64,000 bases of DNA from positions 682,001 to 746,000 of the forward strand of contig NZ_CP010431.2 in assembly GCF_000814845.2 (NCBI RefSeq). Direction: 5' to 3'. Positions 9,167 to 18,142 of this stretch are shown piece by piece. The stretch's first letter is position 1, and each line of letters opens with the position of its first letter. This stretch comes from Pandoraea sputorum. GTDB lineage: Bacteria; Pseudomonadota; Gammaproteobacteria; Burkholderiales; Burkholderiaceae. A program made the position numbers and the translations under genes. The notes under the pieces were generated by a model. The model was not told the origin of the DNA and searched no databases. It saw only the letters and a program-made list of their open reading frames with translations.

Positions 9167-10417
9167 ATGCCCCCGATGCCCCCACTGCTTTACGTCAACC
9201 CGCACGCCACGCGCGCACCGTACCCGGCCGAGCTTCACGACATCATGAGCATCGCTCGTGCACAGCAGAGCCGTGAGTGGCTTGCGCACTGGGACGGACT
9301 GACACCCGGCGCTACGCCGCTGCGTTCGCTGCCGGACCTGGCGGCGTCGGTCGGTGTGCGCAGCGTGCTGGTCAAGGACGAAGCGCTGCGCTCCGCACTC
9401 GGCAGTTTCAAAGCGCTGGGCGCACCGATTGCCCTCGTGCGATTGTTGCTGAGTCAGTTCGACGGGAAGGGTTTCAACGCGAAGTCGCTGCTGAGCGGCG
9501 AGCATCGCGACGCGCTGGCCGGTTTCACGGCGATCAGTGCGACGGACGGCAACCACGGTCGCGCGCTGGCTGCTGCTGCGCAAAGCATCGGCTGCCGCTG
9601 TGTGATCGTTCTGCACGCGCATGTCAGCGAAGAACGGGAGCAAGCGATCGCGGCATATGGCGCCGAGATCGTGCGCATCGCAGGCAATTACGATGACTCC
9701 GTCGAAGAGGCGGCGGCGCTGGCATCGCGTCACGGCTGGCATGTCGTCTCGGATACGTCCTACGATGGATACGAAGTCATCCCGCGCGATGTCATGCAAG
9801 GCTACGGCACGGTGGCGGCGGAAGTCTCGGAAGCGCTGGATGGCGATGCGCCGCAAAAGGATTCGGCCAGCCCCGTCACGCATGTCTTTGTGCAAGGCGG
9901 AGTGGGCGGGCTGGCAGCGGGTATCGTGAGCTATCTGTGGGAGCGCTGGGGCGTGTGGCGGCCGACGTTCGTGGTCGTCGAGCCCGAGCAGGCGGACTGT
10001 CTGTATCAGAGCGCCATCGCCGGGAAAGCCGCGTCGGCGTCCGGATCGGTCGATTCCGTGATGGCCGGGCTGGCGTGCGGCGAGACGTCACCGCTCGCGT
10101 GGCGTTTCCTCCAACCGTCCGTCGACGCGTTCATGACCGTCACCGACGCGCAGGCAGTCCAGGCGATGCAGCGTCTCGCACGCGGCACCGACAACGATGT
10201 GCCATTCGTCTCCGGGGAGTCCGGTGCGGCCGGGCTGGCGGGGTTGATGCTGGCGGCAGCCACGCCAGCGATGGCGTCGGCGCTCGGCCTCACGTCGGAC
10301 TCGCGCGTGTTGCTCATCAGCACCGAGGGCGCGACGGCTCCGTCCGTCTATGCCGAACTGGTTGGCGAGCCTGCCACGTCGGTCGAGGCGCGTCAGCAGG
10401 CGTGGCTCGCACGCTAA
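9167..10417 (+). CDS. Diaminopropionate ammonia-lyase
   Basis: This 416-residue PLP enzyme of fold type II converts 2,3-diaminopropionate to pyruvate and two ammonia molecules. The PLP lysine is K82 in GSFKALGAP, the phosphate and asparagine loop is TDGNHGRAL, and a glycine-rich loop reads VQGGVGGLAAG. Its length matches the family (about 400 residues). It lies 57 bases after the carbamoylase and 36 bases before the M20 amidohydrolase, which suggests one operon. Two nearby ATG codons (9167 and 9176) could both start translation. Confidence 0.92.
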   Translation: MPPMPPLLYVNPHATRAPYPAELHDIMSIARAQQSREWLAHWDGLTPGATPLRSLPDLAASVGVRSVLVKDEALRSALGSFKALGAPIALVRLLLSQFDGKGFNAKSLLSGEHRDALAGFTAISATDGNHGRALAAAAQSIGCRCVIVLHAHVSEEREQAIAAYGAEIVRIAGNYDDSVEEAAALASRHGWHVVSDTSYDGYEVIPRDVMQGYGTVAAEVSEALDGDAPQKDSASPVTHVFVQGGVGGLAAGIVSYLWERWGVWRPTFVVVEPEQADCLYQSAIAGKAASASGSVDSVMAGLACGETSPLAWRFLQPSVDAFMTVTDAQAVQAMQRLARGTDNDVPFVSGESGAAGLAGLMLAAATPAMASALGLTSDSRVLLISTEGATAPSVYAELVGEPATSVEARQQAWLAR

Positions 10418-10453
10418 TCTCGTTATCCATCAAGCCTATTGCCGGAGCCACGT

Positions 10454-11632
10454 ATGAGTCACGACACCGCACAAGAGACGTATTTCGCCACGGCGCTGAC
10501 CGGATGGCGGCATGCGTTCCATCGTCAGCCGGAAACGGGCTTCGAGGAAGTCGGCACCTCGCAGACGGTGGCCACGATTCTGGAGAGCCTCGGACTGGAC
10601 GTGCATCGCAATATCGGCGGCACGGGGATCGTGGCGAATCTGCGCGTCGGAGACGGCAAGGGTGCGATCGGCATTCGTGCCGACATGGATGCGTTGATGA
10701 TCGACGAGAAGGCGCCGGGTCGCGACTATGCGTCGCAAGTCCCGGGCAAGATGCACGCCTGCGGCCACGATGGGCATATGTCGATGGTGCTGGGGGCGGC
10801 GAAGCTGCTCGCCGAGTCGCGCGACTTCAACGGCACGGTACGCTTCATTTTCCAACCCGCCGAGGAACACGGTCGCGGTGCAAAGGCGATGATTGCCGAT
10901 GGGCTGCTCGAGCGCTTTCCCATCGACGCGATCTACGGTATTCACAACATGCCGGGCATTCCGACGGGACGCATTGCCACGCGCGTGGGCGGCATCATGG
11001 CCAGCGAGGACAACTTCGTCATCCGGATTCGTGGCAAGGGCACGCACGCGGCGCGGCCGCACATGGGTGTCGATCCGCTGGTGATTGGCGCACAGATTGT
11101 CGTGGCGCTACAAACGGTGGTGTCGCGCAGCGTCGACCCGGGACTGTCGGCAGTGGTGTCGTGCACGGAGTTCATCACAGACGGCATTCGCAACGCGATT
11201 CCGACGAACGTCGAGATCCGGGGCGATACGCGCAGCTACACGCCAGACGTACAGCAACTGCTCGAAGCGCGCATGCGCGACATCTGCATGGGCGCGTGCG
11301 CGATGCACGGTGCGCACTGCGAGTTCGAATACACGCACGAGTTTGCGCCGACGATGAACTGGGCCGAGAACACGGCGCTGGCCGTACGTGCGGCCCGAAC
11401 GGTGGCAGGCGAGGGGATGGTGGATGCGGAGATCGCGCCGGTGATGGCGTCGGAAGACTTCGGCGTGTTCTTGCAGCATGTGCCGGGGAACTTCGCGTTC
11501 ATCGGCAACGGCAGCGGCGACGAACCCGGCGCGATCCCGCTGCACAACGCCTGCTACGACTTCAATGACGCGATCCTGCCGCTCGGTGCGCGTTACTTTG
11601 CGCAGATCGTGCGCGAAAGCTTGCCGCGCTGA
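10454..11632 (+). CDS. M20-family amidohydrolase (hippurate/N-acyl-amino-acid hydrolase type)
   Basis: This 392-residue metallo-amidohydrolase cleaves an N-acyl amino acid to acid and free amino acid. The metal ligands follow the family pattern: C103 and H105 (MHACGHDGH), E137-E138 (QPAEEHG), the histidine of GIHNMPG near 162, and a C-terminal histidine in PLHNACYD. The start at 10454 (MSHDTAQ) follows a GGAG site. As the last gene of the carbamoylase/ammonia-lyase operon, it may deacylate an N-acyl diaminopropionate; this substrate is inferred only from context. Confidence 0.9.
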   Translation: MSHDTAQETYFATALTGWRHAFHRQPETGFEEVGTSQTVATILESLGLDVHRNIGGTGIVANLRVGDGKGAIGIRADMDALMIDEKAPGRDYASQVPGKMHACGHDGHMSMVLGAAKLLAESRDFNGTVRFIFQPAEEHGRGAKAMIADGLLERFPIDAIYGIHNMPGIPTGRIATRVGGIMASEDNFVIRIRGKGTHAARPHMGVDPLVIGAQIVVALQTVVSRSVDPGLSAVVSCTEFITDGIRNAIPTNVEIRGDTRSYTPDVQQLLEARMRDICMGACAMHGAHCEFEYTHEFAPTMNWAENTALAVRAARTVAGEGMVDAEIAPVMASEDFGVFLQHVPGNFAFIGNGSGDEPGAIPLHNACYDFNDAILPLGARYFAQIVRESLPR

Positions 11633-11650
11633 GGGGCTGCGCTTGCGGGC

Positions 11651-12397
11651 TTAGCGCACGGCCGCGAGTGGCACCGTTCCGGCGTTGATCACGGCGTCGG
11701 GCAGCTCGCGAACGGCTTCCAGCGTCTTTCGGATGTGCGCGGCGAGCAATGTTGCCGCGCGGTCGGCGTCGCGGGCGAGGCAGGCGTCGAAGATCGCCTG
11801 ATGTTCTTCATGGACGTCGCGCGGCACTGGACGGTGCGTGATGGACAGACGTCGATAACGTTCGGACTGGCGGTAGAGAATCGCCAAAAAATGGTGCAGC
11901 CAGCGCGACGGGCAAGCACGAATCAACACCTCATGAAACGCGCGGTTTCGCGTTTCCCACTGGGCAAACTGCCCGACGTCCTGCTCGCCATCCTTGCCCA
12001 GCCGCTCCTCGGCGAGCGTGAGCAGATGGAACGCGCTCGTCAGGTCGGCTTCCCACGCATCGTCTCCCAACGCGACCGACTGGCGTAGCGCCTCGGTCTC
12101 CAACTGCACGCGTGTCTCGGTGATGTCGATGAAATCGGCCAGCGAGATCGGCGTCACCCGAAAGCCGCGATGGCCATGCTGGACGACGAGTGCGTCCGCC
12201 ACCAGAAGCGCCAGCGCTTCGCGCAGCGTCCCCGCGCCCACTTCGTACCGATCCTTCAGATGCTCGACGCGTAGCTTCTCGCCGGGCGCGAGATGCCCCT
12301 CGACAATGTCGCTGCGCAGACGCATGTAGGCGCTTTGCGCCAGCGTGGCGTCGGCCGCCGGGGCAGTCTGGGAGGCGGGGGCGGTCGGGCTATGCAT
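11651..12397 (-). CDS. GntR-family (FCD/FadR-like) transcriptional regulator
   Basis: This 248-residue regulator has an N-terminal winged helix (about 20-85: LRSDIVEGHLAPGEKLRVEHL) and a C-terminal all-helical FCD ligand domain (about 95-225) with histidines and aspartates typical of a metal/carboxylate site. It is transcribed divergently from the aldehyde dehydrogenase at 12636 and probably controls that gene from the shared 238-base intergenic region. Confidence 0.92.
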   Translation of the reverse strand: MHSPTAPASQTAPAADATLAQSAYMRLRSDIVEGHLAPGEKLRVEHLKDRYEVGAGTLREALALLVADALVVQHGHRGFRVTPISLADFIDITETRVQLETEALRQSVALGDDAWEADLTSAFHLLTLAEERLGKDGEQDVGQFAQWETRNRAFHEVLIRACPSRWLHHFLAILYRQSERYRRLSITHRPVPRDVHEEHQAIFDACLARDADRAATLLAAHIRKTLEAVRELPDAVINAGTVPLAAVR

Positions 12398-12495
12398 GTG
12401 TCAGGCGGTCTGGACCTGTGAAAACGGGTGCCGAGAGTATAAGCGGCTTCTTTCGGATTGTCGCCAAATCGTCAAATAATCGAGATAAATAAAAA

Positions 12496-12505
12496 TTCTC
12501 GAGAA
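12496..12505. promoter_or_regulatory. Palindrome in GntR/aldehyde dehydrogenase intergenic region
   Basis: TTCTCGAGAA is a perfect 10-bp palindrome in an AT-rich patch about midway between the two divergent starts, and a similar half, ACGAGAA, follows at 12513-12519. It is a candidate GntR operator. Its function is inferred from position only. Confidence 0.4.
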
Positions 12506-12635
12506 AATGTTGACGAGAATCGGGCGACGGATTTATCGTGTGCTCCATGCCGACGTCAGCGCTTTGCCCGTTATTGGGTATCGGGTATCGGGTGATGACG
12601 CTCATCCGAATCCAACCAGACAGAGAACGTGAGAC

Positions 12636-14090
12636 ATGAAGGATTTCCAGAACTTCATCAACGGTGAGTGGGTGTCCAGCCCGCGCACCTTCGAGAACCG
12701 TAATCCGGTCGACAACAGCGTGATCGGGCTCGTCCACGAAGCCGGACGTAGCGAAGTCGATGCCGCCGTGCGTGCCGCCCGCGCTGCGCTTCACGGCCCG
12801 TGGGGCAAGATGACCGTCGCACAGCGCGTGGAACTGCTGCACGCGGTGGCCGACGGCATCAACCGCCGCTTCGACGACTTCCTGGCCGCCGAGATTGCGG
12901 ACACCGGAAAACCGCACGGACTGGCGAGCCATCTCGACATCCCGCGCGGTGCGGCGAACTTCAAGGTGTTCGCCGACATGATCAAGAACGTGCCGACCGA
13001 GTCGTTTGCGATGACAACGCCCGACGGCGGCAACGCGCTCAACTACGGTGTGCGCACGCCGCGCGGTGTGATCGCCGTCGTCTGCCCGTGGAATCTGCCG
13101 TTGCTGCTCATGACGTGGAAAGTCGGCCCTGCGCTGGCGTTCGGTAACACCGTGGTCGTGAAGCCGTCGGAAGAAACGCCTGCGACCGCCACGCTGCTCG
13201 GTGAGGTCATGAACGAAGTCGGTGTGCCGCCGGGGGTCTATAACGTGGTGCACGGCTTCGGGCCGGACTCGGCGGGTGCGTTCCTGACCGAACATCCGGG
13301 TGTGAACGGCATCACCTTCACGGGCGAGACGCGTACCGGCGAAGCGATCATGAAGGCCGCCGCGAATGGTGTGCGTCCGGTGTCGTTCGAGCTGGGCGGC
13401 AAGAACCCGGGCATCGTGTTTGCGGACGCCGATTTCGACAAGGCCGTTGCGGGCATTACGCGCTCGGCGTTCGACAACAGCGGTCAGGTGTGTCTCGGCA
13501 CGGAGCGCGTGTACGTGCAGCGTCCGATCTTCGAGCGCTTCGTAGCGGCACTAAAGGAGCGCGCGGAATCGCTGAAGATCGGTGATCCGTACGCGCAAGG
13601 CACCACCTTCGGCCCGCTCGTGTCGCAGGTGCATCGCGAGAAGGTGCTGTCGTACTACGCAAAGGCGCGTGAAGAAGGCGCGACGGTCGTGACCGGTGGT
13701 GGTGTCCCCGACATGCCCGCGTCGATGAAGGACGGTGCGTGGGTGCAGCCGACCATCTGGACAGGACTTCCGGAGACCGCGTCGGTCATCCGCGAAGAGA
13801 TCTTCGGGCCGTGCTGCCACATCGCGCCGTTCGATACGGAAGAAGAAGTGATTGCGATGGCGAATGCCACGCCTTACGGGCTGGCCGCGACGGTGTGGAC
13901 GTCGGACGTCAGCCGCGCACACCGCATGGGGGCGGCGCTGGAAGTGGGTGTGTGCTGGATCAACGCGTGGTTCCTGCGTGATCTGCGCACGGCGTTCGGC
14001 GGCGCGAAGCAGTCGGGCATCGGACGCGAAGGTGGCGTGCACTCGCTGGAGTTCTACACGGAGCTGCGTAACGTCTGCGTGAAGCTGTAA
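12636..14090 (+). CDS. 2-hydroxymuconic (or 2-aminomuconic) semialdehyde dehydrogenase type
   Basis: This 484-residue NAD-dependent aldehyde dehydrogenase has catalytic E252 (FELGGKNPG) and C286 (SGQVCLGTERV). The cofactor-binding segment is VVKPSEETP. The C-terminal NAWFLRDLRTAFGGAKQSGIG pattern is typical of the semialdehyde dehydrogenases of catechol and 2-aminophenol meta-cleavage. No other meta-cleavage genes are adjacent, so it may serve another semialdehyde. It is probably controlled by the divergent GntR gene and is followed by a terminator. Confidence 0.88.
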   Translation: MKDFQNFINGEWVSSPRTFENRNPVDNSVIGLVHEAGRSEVDAAVRAARAALHGPWGKMTVAQRVELLHAVADGINRRFDDFLAAEIADTGKPHGLASHLDIPRGAANFKVFADMIKNVPTESFAMTTPDGGNALNYGVRTPRGVIAVVCPWNLPLLLMTWKVGPALAFGNTVVVKPSEETPATATLLGEVMNEVGVPPGVYNVVHGFGPDSAGAFLTEHPGVNGITFTGETRTGEAIMKAAANGVRPVSFELGGKNPGIVFADADFDKAVAGITRSAFDNSGQVCLGTERVYVQRPIFERFVAALKERAESLKIGDPYAQGTTFGPLVSQVHREKVLSYYAKAREEGATVVTGGGVPDMPASMKDGAWVQPTIWTGLPETASVIREEIFGPCCHIAPFDTEEEVIAMANATPYGLAATVWTSDVSRAHRMGAALEVGVCWINAWFLRDLRTAFGGAKQSGIGREGGVHSLEFYTELRNVCVKL

Positions 14091-14120
14091 GCGCTGACGC
14101 CGCAGCCACATCAACGTCAA

Positions 14121-14165
14121 GGGCCTCGCAAACCGTCCTGTCAGAGACGGCCTGCGAGGCCCTTG
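14121..14165. terminator. Bidirectional terminator between convergent genes
   Basis: A 10-bp perfect stem, GGGCCTCGCA paired with TGCGAGGCCC, encloses an inner CCGTC/GACGG stem. It sits between the dehydrogenase (+) and the aminotransferase (-), so it can serve both. The T-tract is short on both sides. Confidence 0.75.
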
Positions 14166-14180
14166 TCATGATGCCGCGAT

Positions 14181-15377
14181 TTACTTGCCCGTCGCGTCCA
14201 TCGCACGTGCGAGACGTGCCACGCCTTCTTCAATCGCTGTTACGGCCGGGGCCGCGAACGACAGACGCAGCGACGCTTCGTCCGCGTTGTCGGCAAAGAA
14301 CGCCGTGCCCGGTACGAACAGCACCTTTTCGGCAATCGCGTTCGGCAACAGTGCACTCGTCTTCACCGCCGCCAGACGCGCCCACACGAACATGCCACCC
14401 TGCGGCGCGTGGAACTGAATCGCATCGCCAAGCTTGTCGCGCAAGGTGTTGCACATCGCTTCGCACTTGAGACGGTAGGCTTCGGTGATCTTCGGCAGAT
14501 GCCGCGTGAGCGACCCTTCCGCAAGGTACTCGGCAGCGACGGCTTGCGTCCACGGCACGCTGCACAGATCGACCGTCTGCTTGGCGACGACACAACGTCG
14601 CGCAATCTCGGGCGGCGCGACCGTCCAGCCCACTCGCAAGCCAGGCGCGACGATCTTCGACAGGCTGGAGAAATGCACCACCCAGTCGCGCGATCCCGGC
14701 ACTTCGGCCGTCAGACCGAGCATCGTCGGTACGGCTTCACCGGAGAAGCGCAGATCGCCGTAAGGATCGTCTTCGACGATCACGAAGCGGTATTCCACTG
14801 CCAGCTTCAGCAACGCAATACGGCGTTCGCGCGAGAGCGTGGCCCCGGTCGGATTTGCAAACGTCGGCACCGTGTAGAGCAGCTTCGGCACGGCGATCTT
14901 GCCGTCGCGCAGCAGCGCGCTCAACTGAGCGACATCGAGACCGTGCGCATCGACCGGCACCGTGACGATCTTTGCCTGTTGCAGACGCAGCGCCTGCAAC
15001 GTTGCCGGATAGGCGGGCTGTTCCGTCACGACGACATCGCCCGGGGCGACCATTACGCGCAGCAACAGGTCGAGCCCCTGCTGCGAGCCGGTCGTCACCA
15101 GCAATTCCTCCGACGCACAAGGTGCGCCGCGTTGCGCCATCAGCGCGATGATCTGCGCCTTGAGTTCCGCGAGGCCGTCGGTCGGGCCGTATTGCAGGCA
15201 GCGCGTCGGCTGAGCGAACGCACGGGCCTGTGCGGCGGCCAGACCGTCGACGTCGAACAGATCGCTCGCCGGATAACCGCCGGCGAACGAGATCATGCCC
15301 GGCTCGGACAGGTATTTGAACAATTCGCGAATCGGCGAGCCTGCCGGATTCGCGAAGGGAGTCGTGAAGTCGTACAT
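14181..15377 (-). CDS. PLP-dependent aminotransferase, 2-aminoadipate transaminase type
   Basis: This 398-residue fold type I aminotransferase belongs to the LysN/2-aminoadipate aminotransferase group. The PLP lysine is K241 (SSLSKIVAPGLRVGW), and the substrate and PLP contacts include TGSQQGLD and NPTGATLS. In this operon it would convert 2-aminoadipate plus 2-oxoglutarate to 2-oxoadipate and glutamate, linking the semialdehyde dehydrogenase upstream to the 2-oxoadipate enzyme. It is the last gene, 32 bases after the dehydrogenase stop. Aromatic or branched-chain activity is also known in this group. Confidence 0.87.
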   Translation of the reverse strand: MYDFTTPFANPAGSPIRELFKYLSEPGMISFAGGYPASDLFDVDGLAAAQARAFAQPTRCLQYGPTDGLAELKAQIIALMAQRGAPCASEELLVTTGSQQGLDLLLRVMVAPGDVVVTEQPAYPATLQALRLQQAKIVTVPVDAHGLDVAQLSALLRDGKIAVPKLLYTVPTFANPTGATLSRERRIALLKLAVEYRFVIVEDDPYGDLRFSGEAVPTMLGLTAEVPGSRDWVVHFSSLSKIVAPGLRVGWTVAPPEIARRCVVAKQTVDLCSVPWTQAVAAEYLAEGSLTRHLPKITEAYRLKCEAMCNTLRDKLGDAIQFHAPQGGMFVWARLAAVKTSALLPNAIAEKVLFVPGTAFFADNADEASLRLSFAAPAVTAIEEGVARLARAMDATGK

Positions 15378-15409
15378 GTCGTGGTAAATGTCGGTCGGCT
15401 ACCGCGACT

Positions 15410-16909
15410 TCACTCGATCGAGAAGTCGATGCCTTGCGCGAGCGGCAGGGCAGACGAGTAGTTCACCGTGTTCGTCGCGCGGCGCATATAACCCTTCCAT
15501 GCATCCGAACCCGACTCGCGGCCACCGCCGGTTTCCTTCTCGCCGCCGAACGCGCCACCGATTTCTGCGCCGCTCGGTCCGATGTTGACGTTGGCGATAC
15601 CGCAGTCGCTACCGGCTGAGGACGTAAAGCGCTCGGCTTCGCGCAGGTCGTTCGTGAACACGCACGACGACAGGCCATGCGACGACGCGTTGTTAGCGTC
15701 GATGGCTTCGTTGAAATCGCTGTACTTGAGCACGTAGAGAATCGGCGCGAACGTTTCCGTCAGCACGACTTCCGTTTGCGACGGCATTTCGACGATGGCC
15801 GGTTTCACGTAGAAGCCGCCTTCGTTGCCCGCCACCGCATGACGTTCACCGCCCGTCACCTTGCCGCCTTGTGCACGCGCCTGATCGAGCGCGCCTTGCA
15901 TGCGCTTGAAAGCGCCTTCGTCGATCAGCGGGCCCATCAGCGTGCCGCGCTCAAGCGGGTTGCCGATGGCGACCTTGCCGTAGAGCGTCTTCAGACGCTC
16001 GACGGTCTTGTCGTACACGCTCTCATGCACGAACAGGCGGCGCAGCGTGGTGCAACGCTGACCGGCGGTGCCCACCGCCGAGAACAAAATGCCGCGCAGG
16101 GCCAGTTCCGGGTTGGCGCTTTCGGTCACGATACCGGCGTTGTTGCCGCCGAGTTCGAGAATCGAACGGCCGAAGCGGCGAGCGACTTCCACGCCGACCT
16201 TGCGACCCATTTCGGTGCTGCCCGTGGCGCTCACGATGGCCGAGCGCGGATCGGCGACGAGCGCCTCACCCACGTCGCGACCACCGATGATCAGCGCGGT
16301 CAGGCCTTCCGGCGCGTCGCCGAATTCAGCAATCACTTCTTCCATCAGCTTGTTGACGGCCAGCGCGGTCAGCGGCGTCTTTTCCGACGGCTTCCACACG
16401 ACGGCATTGCCGCACACCAGCGCCAGCGCAGCGTTCCACGACCACACGGCGACCGGGAAGTTGAAGGCGGAGATGACGGTGCACACGCCCATCGGATGCC
16501 ACGTCTCGGCCATGCGGTGGCCGGGGCGCTCCGAGGCGATCGTCAGACCGTACAGTTGACGCGACAGGCCGACGGCGAAATCGCAGATGTCGATCATTTC
16601 CTGCACTTCGCCCAGACCTTCTTGCAGGATCTTGCCCGCTTCGAGCGTGACGAGCGCGCCCAGTGCCTGCTTGCGCTCGCGCAGCTTTTCGCCAAGCAGA
16701 CGCACCAGTTCGCCGCGACGCGGGGCGGGCACGTTGCGCCATGCCGTGAACGCCTTGTGCGCGCGCGCGAGGGCGGCTTGTGCGTCGACGACAGACGCGC
16801 TGGCCACGCGGCCGATCAGTTCGCCGTTGATCGGCGAGTGCACGGCGATGTCGCCTGCTTCGGCCAGTTTGGCAATACCCAGTTCGTTGAGGATGGAGGT
16901 CGCGTTCAC
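15410..16909 (-). CDS. amaB: 2-aminoadipate-6-semialdehyde / piperideine-6-carboxylate dehydrogenase (AmaB-like, ALDH7)
   Basis: This 499-residue NAD-dependent dehydrogenase is of the antiquitin (ALDH7) type, which oxidises 2-aminoadipate semialdehyde (open form of piperideine-6-carboxylate) to 2-aminoadipate. The catalytic residues are E252 (LELGGNNAG) and C286 (GTAGQRCTTLRRL). The antiquitin features SGSDAWKGYMRR and NYSSALPLAQGI are present at the C-terminus. It lies between the hglS-like gene and the aminotransferase on one strand, which supports a role in lysine or pipecolate breakdown. The upstream enzymes forming the semialdehyde are not in this window. Confidence 0.9.
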   Translation of the reverse strand: MNATSILNELGIAKLAEAGDIAVHSPINGELIGRVASASVVDAQAALARAHKAFTAWRNVPAPRRGELVRLLGEKLRERKQALGALVTLEAGKILQEGLGEVQEMIDICDFAVGLSRQLYGLTIASERPGHRMAETWHPMGVCTVISAFNFPVAVWSWNAALALVCGNAVVWKPSEKTPLTALAVNKLMEEVIAEFGDAPEGLTALIIGGRDVGEALVADPRSAIVSATGSTEMGRKVGVEVARRFGRSILELGGNNAGIVTESANPELALRGILFSAVGTAGQRCTTLRRLFVHESVYDKTVERLKTLYGKVAIGNPLERGTLMGPLIDEGAFKRMQGALDQARAQGGKVTGGERHAVAGNEGGFYVKPAIVEMPSQTEVVLTETFAPILYVLKYSDFNEAIDANNASSHGLSSCVFTNDLREAERFTSSAGSDCGIANVNIGPSGAEIGGAFGGEKETGGGRESGSDAWKGYMRRATNTVNYSSALPLAQGIDFSIE

Positions 16910-16946
16910 GTTAATACCCTTATGGAATTCAGCGTTGATTCGTTGA

Positions 16947-17972
16947 TTACTTGGCGTTGGCCGTCATCTTGAAAATGCCCTGCGCGTTACCGGCATCGAA
17001 GCGAAGATCGATTTTCCAGCAGCGTTTGGCGGTGTCGTACTCGCGGTGACGCGTGATGAATTCGTAGAACGAACCCGGCACGTCGCGGGTGACCGTTTCA
17101 CCGTTCTTGCCACGGAACTCGCGACGCACGGTGTCGGCGCGATAGGCCGTCTGGAACACACGGCCCGAGCGCGAGCGCTCGACTTCGGGTTTCATCGGGC
17201 GGCCCTTGGCCTTCTCGGCGTCCGACAGCGCGAACACGTCTTCCACGCGGTCGGTGGCGTGGTTGAACGCATTGCCTTCGGTGGAAATCCACGCCATTTC
17301 GGCCGATTCTGCCAGCAACAGCTCGTAGTCCGCCTCGCTCGGCACGTCGTGCTGACGCGCAAATGCGCCCACGATCACCGGCAGCAGCGCCTGCGCGCTT
17401 TCCAGCGGCAGCGTGCCGTCGCGCTCCAGTTCCCACAGCTGCCCGACGGCCGCCGGTGTGAGCGGGTCTTTCGAGGTGCCGACGACGCGCGACACGGCTT
17501 GCTGGAACGTCTCCGAGAAACGCTCGGGATGCAGTTCGCTCACGAAGAATTGCGAAATCTCCTCGGGAGCGTCTTCATGCGCGTAGGCGCGGCCCGTCAT
17601 GCCGAGGCGATCCAGTGGATAGCGGCCGTTGAGCTTGAAACCCAGCGGACGCAGGATGCGCGTGAACGCCGCTTCGCCCGGCGGCAGCGCACCGTTCTGG
17701 TCCCAGCGCACGGTGCGCAGCGCGCCGTGATCGAAGTAGACGCCACCCCCGGCGGCAATCGCCTCCTCGGTGTAGGTGCGACCGTTTTGCGAGCGCGCGA
17801 GCAGCCCTTCGAACAGCGCCATGTTCATGGCTTGTGCCAGTTCGGCGCGCGTGACGCGCCCCGGCTCGAAGTCGGCCAGGATCGACGGCGAATTGAGCGT
17901 GGTGAAAAGCGCGTCGGTACGCGCCTCCCCGATCAGGGAAACCAGCAAGGACTGCACGTTGGCGTTGCGCAT
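16947..17972 (-). CDS. hglS: 2-oxoadipate dioxygenase/decarboxylase, DUF1338 (HglS-like, short form)
   Basis: This 341-residue DUF1338 protein belongs to the family that converts 2-oxoadipate to D-2-hydroxyglutarate with an iron centre in Pseudomonas putida lysine catabolism. The predicted metal ligands are H82 (YFDHGALRTV), H238 (EGNAFNHATDRV) and E304 (SFYEFITRH). R86 is four residues after the first histidine, as in the P. putida enzyme as I recall it. The protein is clearly shorter than the roughly 460-residue P. putida enzyme. It is the first gene of the operon with amaB and the aminotransferase, and is divergent from a LysR gene. Confidence 0.87.
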   Translation of the reverse strand: MRNANVQSLLVSLIGEARTDALFTTLNSPSILADFEPGRVTRAELAQAMNMALFEGLLARSQNGRTYTEEAIAAGGGVYFDHGALRTVRWDQNGALPPGEAAFTRILRPLGFKLNGRYPLDRLGMTGRAYAHEDAPEEISQFFVSELHPERFSETFQQAVSRVVGTSKDPLTPAAVGQLWELERDGTLPLESAQALLPVIVGAFARQHDVPSEADYELLLAESAEMAWISTEGNAFNHATDRVEDVFALSDAEKAKGRPMKPEVERSRSGRVFQTAYRADTVRREFRGKNGETVTRDVPGSFYEFITRHREYDTAKRCWKIDLRFDAGNAQGIFKMTANAK

Positions 17973-18091
17973 CAGGTTGTCTCGCAGGGGGACGCCGTCT
18001 CGTGCGGCATCACAGGGTGAAGGTGTCAGGGCATGGCATGCGGCGTACCGTCATGCCTTCTTGCAGTGACTGCATTATTGGAACGGATGCG

Positions 18092-18108
18092 TCTCGCGTA
18101 AAGCGAGA
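18092..18108. promoter_or_regulatory. Inverted repeat in hglS/LysR divergent promoter
   Basis: TCTCGC-N5-GCGAGA is a perfect 6-bp inverted repeat about 35 bases before the LysR start, in the shared region with the lysine-degradation operon. It is a candidate LysR-type binding site. A second short repeat, TGCA-N5-TGCA, lies at 18062-18074. Confidence 0.5.
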
Positions 18109-18142
18109 TAAAATTGCCACTTAATGCGTTTTTGGAATCAAC

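Noticed and set aside
9140..9185. C-rich run with repeated ATGCCCCC near the ammonia-lyase start as a phase-variable tract
   Set aside because: The repeat is only two units of nine bases and in frame, so length change would merely add or remove three residues.
15677..16972. Open frame of about 430 codons antisense to the AmaB-like dehydrogenase
   Set aside because: It is the complement of a clear coding gene, has no ribosome site and a biased composition.
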